A stretch of 6,361 bases of DNA from Pyrinomonadaceae bacterium (GTDB lineage Bacteria > Acidobacteriota > Blastocatellia > Pyrinomonadales > Pyrinomonadaceae): positions 1-6,361 of the forward strand of contig JACCTF010000292.1 of NCBI GenBank assembly GCA_013812565.1, in the 5' to 3' direction. Below are positions 1 through 4,729 of the stretch, piece by piece. A program made the position numbers and the translations under genes. The notes under the pieces were generated by a model. It saw only the letters and a list, made by a program, of their open reading frames with translations. It was not told the origin of the DNA and did not search any database. Numbering within the stretch: position 1 is the first letter of the stretch; each line of letters begins with the position of its first letter.

Positions 1-492
1 GAACACACCGGCAATAGCAACGCTGTTCCACCTTTGCCGTCGGCGAGCGGATCGGCGACGCCTGACAAGGCGCCCAAACGTTCGGTCGAGATCGCGCTCA
101 ACAACAAGAGTGACGAGGCTGTTTCGCGAAGCACCAAGACTGATCGAAACAAAACCCGGCCAGTCGCAAATAAGACCCCGAAGCCAGTCAGCGAACAGCC
201 GAGAGCGGTCGGCAATAAGGGAACGCCGCAGCAGCTTGTCCGTGAAGCCGAGCAGAAGTACCAAGCGGCGATTGTACTTCTGGGCCGCGATGTTAACCGT
301 TCACAGATTGACCCGATAGCGCTTGCTCAATTTGAAAGAACTCTTACCGCTATCGACCAAGCTATTGCGGACACACGGCGAGCGGTACGCGCCAGCCCGG
401 ACGATCCAGTTGCTGTGCAGTATATGCTGAGTGCTTATGCAAAGAAGGTCGAAGTGCTCGAAGAAATGACTACTGCGAGGAGAACTCCATGA
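1..492 (+). CDS. Partial CDS: C-terminal part of a probable anti-sigma factor (start lies left of the window)
   Basis: The frame is open from base 1 to the TGA at 490-492, giving 163 visible residues; the TTG at 34 is not a convincing start, so this is the 3' end of a longer gene. The first 77 or so residues are a low-complexity linker rich in Pro, Ser, Lys and Asn. The last 85 are a predicted helical, charged segment containing REAEQKYQAAI, then RDVNRSQIDP, and near the end DDPVAVQYMLSAYAKKVEVL. From memory, such tails end acidobacterial zf-HC2 anti-sigma proteins encoded after an ECF sigma factor and before DUF4097 genes, which fits the genes that follow here. The zinc-finger region and the membrane segment expected of such a protein are not in the window, so the assignment rests on the tail and the neighbourhood. 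The stop overlaps the next start (ATGA, 489-492). Confidence 0.6.
   Translation, partial: EHTGNSNAVPPLPSASGSATPDKAPKRSVEIALNNKSDEAVSRSTKTDRNKTRPVANKTPKPVSEQPRAVGNKGTPQQLVREAEQKYQAAIVLLGRDVNRSQIDPIALAQFERTLTAIDQAIADTRRAVRASPDDPVAVQYMLSAYAKKVEVLEEMTTARRTP
477..482 (+). promoter_or_regulatory. Strong Shine-Dalgarno site for the 40-codon frame at 489
   Basis: GAGGAG lies 6 bases before the ATG at 489, inside the last codons of the upstream gene. It is the best-placed ribosome binding site on this strand, and it serves the short frame rather than the DUF4097 gene at 598. This is the main reason to take the short frame seriously. Confidence 0.6.
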
Positions 493-611
493 GAATCAGG
501 GTTTCATTCAAACAACGCATAATCATTCATCTCGCCGTCGCAGTCATGTATTCACCTGGATGCTTCACCCAGGGCCTCTACGAGTGGAGCCGTACAAGTG
601 TGTATGTGTAA
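489..611 (+). CDS. Small 40-residue protein or leader peptide bridging two genes
   Basis: This frame starts at ATG 489, overlapping the upstream TGA as ATGA, has GAGGAG 6 bases before it, and ends at TAA 609-611, which is 14 bases inside the next gene. I do not recognise the product. It starts with a basic segment (Arg2, Arg4, Lys8, Arg10), then a hydrophobic stretch of about residues 11-21, then SPGC with Cys at 25, then a polar tail containing Trp33. This resembles a signal or membrane-anchor sequence; SPGC is a poor match to a lipobox. The binding site and the overlaps at both ends favour real translation and coupling to the gene at 598. It could instead be a leader whose translation opens the downstream start, or the remnant of a decayed signal peptide after a frameshift. 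No protein-family evidence supports it. Confidence 0.45.
   Translation: MRIRVSFKQRIIIHLAVAVMYSPGCFTQGLYEWSRTSVYV
586..589 (+). promoter_or_regulatory. Ribosome binding site deciding the GTG start at 598
   Basis: GGAG is followed by 8 bases and then GTG 598. The ATG at 604 is 14 bases away, which is too far, so GTG is preferred as the start of the first DUF4097 gene. The site is itself translated as part of the 40-codon frame. Confidence 0.4.
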
Positions 612-1758
612 AAGACCTTTAATAATCTTCTTTCTAATGCTGACCGTGAGCAGTTGCTTGATAGCGACAAGTCGGCAAGCGTGGGCCATCGCGCAACAAG
701 CGGCAAGCGAGCGCAGGCTTGCGCGTGGCAGCAAAGTAATCGTGCGCAATCGTTCGGGTCGGATCACCATTACGGGATGGGAGCGCGAGACTATCCAAGC
801 AACGGCAACAGGCACGCATCGCGCCGAAGCAGTATCGGTCAGGATCACCGAAGCAACATCGCCTGCCGAAGCTTTACTGATCACGCCCGAAACGGGCAGC
901 GGCAGGATTAACCTGGAGGTGAAGCTTCCACATTATGCCGGGGTTGAGCTGGTGAGTAGCAGCGGGGATGTTGAGGTCACAGACTTTAATGGGCCGATTG
1001 CAGTAGATAGCGGCAGCGGCAGCGTCAATGTGAACCGTGTCGATTCGCTCGAAGTCCGCGCCCGTAGCGGTGATGTGATCGTAAACAATGTAAGCGGTCA
1101 AGCAACACTCGCGAACGTCAGCGGAGACATCATCGCCAAAAGTATTAAAGGCGATCTTACGGCGCAGGTTAGAAGCGGTAATGTGCGTGTTGAGAATGTT
1201 GTCGGTCTACTAAACATTACTATTACAAACGGGGGTCTGACGGTGCAGAACGCCGGAAGTGATGTGCGTGTTGCGTCGATCAGCGGCGACATCACCGTGC
1301 AGTGTGCGAAAGGCAGTGTTGAAGCAAATACGACAAGCGGTTCGATCACGTTAACTGGTATTGACGGCGACGTTGAGGCAAAGACCACAAGCCAAGGCAT
1401 CATGTGGACAGGCGCTCTGCATTCAGGCGGTCGCTATCACATGAAGTCTCTGTCTGGTGAGGTGCGAATGGTAATACAAGCGGATAGTCCAAGCTTTACC
1501 GCAACGCTCGCGTCCTACAGCGGCGAGATCGAGACGGACTTTCCGCTCAAGCTCGAAACGCCCTTCCAGCGCGGCTCTATCGGTCGCCGCATCACTGGTC
1601 ACTACAATGTTGAAGGGAATGTTAAAGAGAAGGTTGAAGCAAGTGTTGGACAAAGTGCTGGCCGAGCGCAAATTACGCTTGAGTCATTCAGCAAAGCAGT
1701 TGTGCTTAAACGTGCCGCGACGGTTGCGGCCAAAAACTGTTGGAAGGAACAGAGATGA
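598..1758 (+). CDS. Exported DUF4097-type beta-solenoid protein, copy 1 (SGD/SGS turns)
   Basis: The product has 386 residues from GTG 598. It starts with a basic n-region (KR at 5-6) and a hydrophobic stretch at 7-23. Cleavage is plausible after AWA (residue 30); VSSC at 17-20 is an alternative lipobox, so it could be a lipoprotein. Residues 52-63 carry a strand ending GWER, a motif also seen in copy 3. From about residue 115 a regular beta repeat begins: Ser-Gly turns at 122, 140, 157, 175, 193, 229, 247 and 265, with NGG at 211, so rungs are 18 (once 17) residues long. Looser rungs follow at 286 and 308, then a DFP motif at 314-316. This matches DUF4097 ('putative adhesin') proteins, whose biochemical role is not established. 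The end overlaps the next start by ATGA. The 386-residue length includes a longer C-terminal tail than the two neighbours have. Confidence 0.85.
   Translation: MCMCKRPLIIFFLMLTVSSCLIATSRQAWAIAQQAASERRLARGSKVIVRNRSGRITITGWERETIQATATGTHRAEAVSVRITEATSPAEALLITPETGSGRINLEVKLPHYAGVELVSSSGDVEVTDFNGPIAVDSGSGSVNVNRVDSLEVRARSGDVIVNNVSGQATLANVSGDIIAKSIKGDLTAQVRSGNVRVENVVGLLNITITNGGLTVQNAGSDVRVASISGDITVQCAKGSVEANTTSGSITLTGIDGDVEAKTTSQGIMWTGALHSGGRYHMKSLSGEVRMVIQADSPSFTATLASYSGEIETDFPLKLETPFQRGSIGRRITGHYNVEGNVKEKVEASVGQSAGRAQITLESFSKAVVLKRAATVAAKNCWKEQR
1742..1748 (+). promoter_or_regulatory. Ribosome binding site deciding the ATG start at 1755
   Basis: GGAAGGA is followed by 6 bases and then ATG 1755. 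The frame is open further back to a TTG at 1740, but that would leave the binding site inside the coding region and put extra residues before a standard signal peptide, so ATG 1755 is chosen. Confidence 0.6.
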
Positions 1759-2660
1759 AATACAAATTGATGGTCGCATTTCTTATCGCGGCGACAACGG
1801 TCGCGGCTGTAGTACAAACCACAAACAGCTTCGCGCAGAACGAACGTTCGGAAGACAGTGACTTTCAAGAGCGCGACGAAACTCGTCAGACATATCAACT
1901 CTCGCCTGGTGCTCGTGTCGAAGTTTCGAGCATTAGCGGCTCGGTTGACATCGAGACCGGGAACACCGATCAAGCGGAGGTTCACATCATCCGCACGGCG
2001 CGACGCCGCTCCGACCTTGAGTATCGCCGGATCATCGTCGAGCACACGCCGACAAATCTGTCGGTGCGCGGTGAGCAGGATCGCGACCATCGTCCACCGC
2101 GCGGCGTTGAGGTTCGTCAGCGCGTGATACTCAAGCTTCCACGCCAAGTCGATCTCTCAACGAGCAGCGTCAGCGGTTCGGTACGCATCGGCGGGGTGGA
2201 TGGTCCGGTTAAAGTAAGCAGCGTCAGCGGCTCGGTCACGATGAGTGATGCCGGAGGCGATGTTCGCGTCACGAGCGTGAGCGGCTCAGTTCGTATCGGT
2301 GAAGTGAAGGGCGGAGTCCGCGCCAGCAGCATTTCAGGAAGTTTAGACGTGGAGCAGGCCGTCGGGTACTTGGATGTGTCAAGCGTTTCAGGCAGCGTGT
2401 CGGCCACCATTGCACGACTTGCCGAGCGTGGTCTGAGCATTAAGAGTATCAGTGGCCCAGTTGAACTTCGCTTCAGCGACGACGTGAACGCGGACCTTCA
2501 GGCAGACAGCATCAGCGGCGGAGTTCACGTCGATGTGCCGAATGTAACGTTGCAAGGAAAGTTGAATTCTTCGAACGTGCGTGCGCGGATCGGCGCAGGC
2601 GGCGCGCCGATTATCATCTCCAGCGTCTCCGGCAATGTGCGACTTACGCGCGGCACATAA
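1755..2660 (+). CDS. Exported DUF4097-type beta-solenoid protein, copy 2 (SVSGS turns)
   Basis: The product has 301 residues from ATG 1755. The signal peptide has Lys2 and Lys4, a hydrophobic stretch at about 6-20, and a good cleavage site after SFA (residue 27). A first SISGS turn lies at 59-63; the GWER motif of the other two copies is absent here, and an Arg-rich segment (TARRRSDLEYRR) follows. From residue 137 the repeat is very regular: Ser-Gly turns at 140, 158, 176, 194 and 212 (period exactly 18), then 233 and 254 (period 21), and a last SVSGN near the C-terminus. A DVP motif at 260-262 corresponds to DFP in the neighbours. The expected location is the periplasm or cell surface. It is translationally coupled to copy 1 by ATGA. 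DUF4097 membership is clear, but a molecular function cannot be read from it. Confidence 0.87.
   Translation: MKYKLMVAFLIAATTVAAVVQTTNSFAQNERSEDSDFQERDETRQTYQLSPGARVEVSSISGSVDIETGNTDQAEVHIIRTARRRSDLEYRRIIVEHTPTNLSVRGEQDRDHRPPRGVEVRQRVILKLPRQVDLSTSSVSGSVRIGGVDGPVKVSSVSGSVTMSDAGGDVRVTSVSGSVRIGEVKGGVRASSISGSLDVEQAVGYLDVSSVSGSVSATIARLAERGLSIKSISGPVELRFSDDVNADLQADSISGGVHVDVPNVTLQGKLNSSNVRARIGAGGAPIIISSVSGNVRLTRGT
2163..2396 (+). repeat. In-gene tandem repeat, 54-bp period (18 codons)
   Basis: Four complete 54-bp units begin at 2163, 2217, 2271 and 2325, and a fifth repeat head begins at 2379. Each starts with codons for (S/T)S(V/I)SGS. The heads keep clear nucleotide similarity (for example AGCAGCGTCAGCGG at 2163 and, with one phase-preserving step, at 2217), while the second half of each unit diverges. 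The period then expands to 63 bp (heads at 2442 and 2505). It encodes the solenoid rungs of copy 2 and is not a CRISPR array. Confidence 0.8.
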
Positions 2661-2721
2661 AGAGGAAAGAAGGCAGAAAGAAGCTGGCAGTCGATAGCTT
2701 TCTGCTTTCTATCTTCCCTCT
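2661..2721 (+). repeat. Imperfect long inverted repeat between DUF4097 copies 2 and 3
   Basis: AGAGGAAAGA (2661-2670) pairs with TCTTCCCTCT (2712-2721) with one mismatch. Inside that, AGAAAG (2675-2680) pairs with CTTTCT (2705-2710) and AAGCT (2681-2685) with AGCTT (2696-2700), leaving a 10-base loop. There is no U-run after the hairpin, so it is not a typical rho-independent terminator. It could attenuate or stabilise the transcript between copies 2 and 3. Purine-rich and pyrimidine-rich arms make chance pairing easier than usual. Confidence 0.4.
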
Positions 2722-2753
2722 GTGCATCTCTATGCTTGCTACGTGTCTCTGCG

Positions 2754-2768
2754 GTGAAACGTTTTCAC
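2754..2768 (+). promoter_or_regulatory. Small inverted repeat upstream of DUF4097 copy 3
   Basis: GTGAAA and TTTCAC are separated by three bases, with a near-central CG, the layout of a dimeric repressor operator. It lies about 52 bases before ATG 2820, in a gap otherwise without a convincing -35/-10 pair (TATTCT at 2800 is a weak -10 candidate). The left arm is also part of a GTGTCTCTGCGGTGAAA string that resembles interspersed intergenic repeats I have seen in other bacterial genomes, so an operator role is only a possibility. Confidence 0.2.
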
Positions 2769-2805
2769 ACTTCATGTCACTTACCGTTGAAGCAAAATCT
2801 ATTCT

Positions 2806-2812
2806 AAGGGAG
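2806..2812 (+). promoter_or_regulatory. Ribosome binding site deciding the ATG start at 2820
   Basis: AAGGGAG is followed by 7 bases and then the first of two adjacent ATG codons (2820 and 2823). Spacing slightly favours 2820; the choice changes the protein by one Met. Confidence 0.5.
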
Positions 2813-2819
2813 AAACTTA

Positions 2820-3686
2820 ATGATGAAGAAAAGTTGGCTCGCATATCTCACACTAAGCGGCGCGGTGTTGTCGATCTCATGCGCTTTCGTTGGAGCTATT
2901 CAACCGCAGCAGGGTCAAGAAGCGGCGCGTAGTGAGTCAGCCTGCTGCGAAAACAACCGCTACAGCGTTCACAGACGTGGCAGACAGCTTGCCTCGCACT
3001 GCGAGGTTAAGGAGCAGACGCTACAGCCTGCGGCCGGGGGGACGATCAGTGTCGATGGTCGGCAAAACGGCGGGGTAAGAATCAACGGCTGGGAGCGTGG
3101 TGACATCCTCGTTCGTGCGTGTATTCAGACGGCAGCCGACACTGAGGCGGAAGCGCGCGAACTAGCAGCACAACTTCGTGTTCAAACCACTGGAGCGCAG
3201 ATTCGCGCTGAAGGACCAGAGAACAGCGAAGATCGCAGTTGGTCAGTGAGCTTTGAAGTCTTCGTTCCGCATGAGTCCAACCTTTCGCTGCAAACTCATA
3301 ATGGCGGCATCCGCATTGATGATGTGCGCGGACAGATAAAGTTTGCGGCAAGCAATGGCGGCGTCTCGCTGAAAGCTCTGGGCGGAAGCGTGCGTGGCAG
3401 CACGACCAACGGAGGTTTATCAATCGACCTCGCAGGAAACAGTTGGAACGGTGAAGGGCTTGACGTCCGGGCGACAAATGGTGGCGTCAAGATGTCGGTG
3501 CCCGAAAACTATTCGGCGCGTTTGGAGACCGGCACCGTTAATGGCGGCTTGCAAGTGGACTTTCCCGTTACCGTACAGGGACGCATCAACAAAGAACTCT
3601 CTTTTACGCTTGGCTCCGGCGGCTCAATGGTGCGTGCGTTAACGACCAACGGCGGAGTCGTCATCAAGCGCAAAGCGGCAGAGTGA
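2820..3686 (+). CDS. Exported DUF4097-type beta-solenoid protein, copy 3 (NGG turns, Cys-rich N-terminus)
   Basis: The product has 288 residues from ATG 2820. The signal peptide has Lys3 and Lys4, a hydrophobic stretch at about 6-25, and a likely cleavage after VGA (residue 26). The mature N-terminus is unusual: Cys42-Cys43 and Cys61 lie in a charged segment with two His, and Cys101 follows the shared NGWER motif (89-93); two disulfides or a metal site are possible. The repeat uses Asn-Gly-Gly where copies 1 and 2 use Ser-Gly: NGG starts at 83, 161, 179, 197, 220, 241 and 277, with SGG at 266. The 161-197 rungs have an exact 18-residue period. DFP at 247-249 matches copies 1 and 2. From memory this Cys/NGG form recurs as a distinct DUF4097 subfamily in Acidobacteriota. 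It sits 159 bases after copy 2, the only gap in the plus-strand set, so expression may differ. Function is unknown. Confidence 0.85.
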   Translation: MMKKSWLAYLTLSGAVLSISCAFVGAIQPQQGQEAARSESACCENNRYSVHRRGRQLASHCEVKEQTLQPAAGGTISVDGRQNGGVRINGWERGDILVRACIQTAADTEAEARELAAQLRVQTTGAQIRAEGPENSEDRSWSVSFEVFVPHESNLSLQTHNGGIRIDDVRGQIKFAASNGGVSLKALGGSVRGSTTNGGLSIDLAGNSWNGEGLDVRATNGGVKMSVPENYSARLETGTVNGGLQVDFPVTVQGRINKELSFTLGSGGSMVRALTTNGGVVIKRKAAE

Positions 3687-3781
3687 AGTGATGAGTGATG
3701 ATAGGTCAACGGATCGTGAGCGACGATAAGTAATCAATGCCAAGTATTTGCTTTTGTCCTGTTACTCAGCGCTCATCACTT
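3686..3781. repeat. Inverted-repeat element in the convergent gap
   Basis: AAGTGATGAG (3686-3695) is perfectly complementary to CTCATCACTT (3772-3781), starting on the last base of the upstream stop. A second arm, GTGAGCGACGATAAGTAA (3716-3733), can pair with TTACTCAGCGCTCATCAC (3762-3779) at 13 of 18 positions, so two alternative hairpins share one right arm. The element nearly fills the gap between two genes that end facing each other. It may act as a bidirectional 3' hairpin, but there is no clear U-run. GTGATGAGTGATGA also looks like a short tandem GTGATGA motif. Confidence 0.45.
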
Positions 3782-3796
3782 ACTGTATGAGGATCT

Positions 3797-4528
3797 TCAA
3801 GGCGTAGTTTCATCCGGGCGGCTTCCGGCCTGACGCGGGCGCATTGATTCATCGGTCGGAGTTGAAGCTTGACGCCGCGTTATTTCGCGTATGGCGAACT
3901 GTGCGGCTTCTGCAATCTTAGGATCAGGCGAGGCAGTATATAGATCGATGCGATCAAGCGTCTCCGCGTCTCCGCTGCGTGCCAGCACTTCGAGCAGCTT
4001 GACCCGCGTTTGCGGCTTCGCCTGATCGAGAAACATATAGAGCGGCGCGGGGCCTTCGAGTTCCGACAAGTAGGTATAAGCTTGGTTGCGACGCTCTGTA
4101 GAGTCGAGCGCACGGACGATGGCAAACAGCGCCTCCTTTTTTCCCATGCGGTAGAGCGCCCAATCAAGCGCTAATTTAACGCGCTCGTTTTTTTCTTGAA
4201 GACGGTAGCCTTCGACAAGTTTGCGCTCTTTTACGGCGGCGAGTCTGGCTAGTTCCTCGGCGGCGCGCTGCCGCAGCAGCGGATCGCGGTTTGTCAATTG
4301 CCGTGCGGCAGCCGTCGCATCACCACGCGCCATAACTGCTTTATCTTCTTGCGCAGCATCCGTCTGCACGATGTCACGTGATTGAGCTTTCGCAACCACC
4401 GCCCAATTCCCCCCGCAGGGTGTAACCAACAGCAACAACAATAAGCCGCTCAGCTTTATAACTACTGTCATGTTTTTGCTTATGATGAACCGCATCATCT
4501 CCCCCCAATCTTCGCTTGAGGATAGCAT
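3797..4528 (-). CDS. Exported HEAT-like alpha-helical repeat protein
   Basis: The frame gives 243 residues from ATG 4528, which has GAAGG 6 bases before it. Two adjacent in-frame ATGs (codons 11 and 12, at 4498 and 4495) follow a GGGGGGAG tract and would remove an acidic leader that is odd for a signal peptide, so the real start may be 4495. A hydrophobic segment (GLLLLLLV) and a plausible cleavage after AKA put the mature protein in the periplasm. From about residue 74 it consists of paired helices with HEAT-like spacing: RDPLLRQRAAEELARLAA, then RVKLALDWALYRMGKKEALFAIV, RRNQAYTYLSELEG, TRVKLLEVLARSGDAETL and DPKIAEAAQFAIREI. The last 25 residues are a disordered tail. HEAT-type repeats bind proteins and have no catalytic residues; the partner is unknown. 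It converges on the DUF4097 set and lies downstream of the M16 gene on the same strand, 201 bases away, probably under its own promoter. Confidence 0.7.
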   Translation of the reverse strand: MLSSSEDWGEMMRFIISKNMTVVIKLSGLLLLLLVTPCGGNWAVVAKAQSRDIVQTDAAQEDKAVMARGDATAAARQLTNRDPLLRQRAAEELARLAAVKERKLVEGYRLQEKNERVKLALDWALYRMGKKEALFAIVRALDSTERRNQAYTYLSELEGPAPLYMFLDQAKPQTRVKLLEVLARSGDAETLDRIDLYTASPDPKIAEAAQFAIREITRRQASTPTDESMRPRQAGSRPDETTP

Positions 4529-4593
4529 TATCCACCTTCAATAAATTCTAGCCGAGCCACATTGTTGGTTGGTTCGTCGGCACCTTTCAAGTA

Positions 4594-4607
4594 TGTGACG
4601 CGTCACA
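4594..4607. promoter_or_regulatory. Perfect 14-bp palindrome, candidate operator for the HEAT-like gene
   Basis: TGTGACGCGTCACA is fully self-complementary and lies 66-79 bases upstream of ATG 4528, in the only non-coding stretch before that gene. The half-sites TGTGA/TCACA are those of CRP-type sites, but the spacing is 4 and not 6, so it is not a standard CRP site. Minus-strand promoter elements are weak: TAGAAT at 4550-4545 could be a -10 without a good -35, and TTGAAT near 4640 with TTAGAT just before the palindrome is another possibility that would place the palindrome at the transcription start. Confidence 0.4.
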
Positions 4608-4729
4608 AATCTAAAATTCACTTTCGTTCGTAAATTCAACGAGCTTTCGTTTTCAAGACCTGAGAATGTAGCCAAAAGGTTTTAGCAAACACGTCTTCAC
4701 GTCTTGTAATCTTTTTATCCCTTGCCGGA

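Noticed and set aside
493..597. Extension of DUF4097 copy 1 upstream of GTG 598
   Set aside because: The same frame contains a stop at 520-522, and between it and 598 there is no start with a good binding site; the signal peptide begins naturally at 598 or 604.
1602..2147. A 181-codon open frame on the minus strand across the end of DUF4097 copy 1 and the start of copy 2
   Set aside because: It lies opposite two well-supported genes, has no recognisable domain or binding site, and its composition is that of an antisense shadow.
2163..2560. Evenly spaced repeats that could suggest a CRISPR array
   Set aside because: The period is 54-63 bp, the repeats are imperfect, and every unit is in frame as a beta-solenoid rung with Ser-Gly turns.
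4594..4607. A standard CRP binding site
   Set aside because: CRP half-sites TGTGA/TCACA are separated by 6 bases; here the separation is 4, so only the half-site resemblance holds.
4683..4710. ACGTCTTC repeated twice after the M16 stop as a terminator
   Set aside because: It is a short direct repeat with little stem-forming ability and no U-run on the minus strand.
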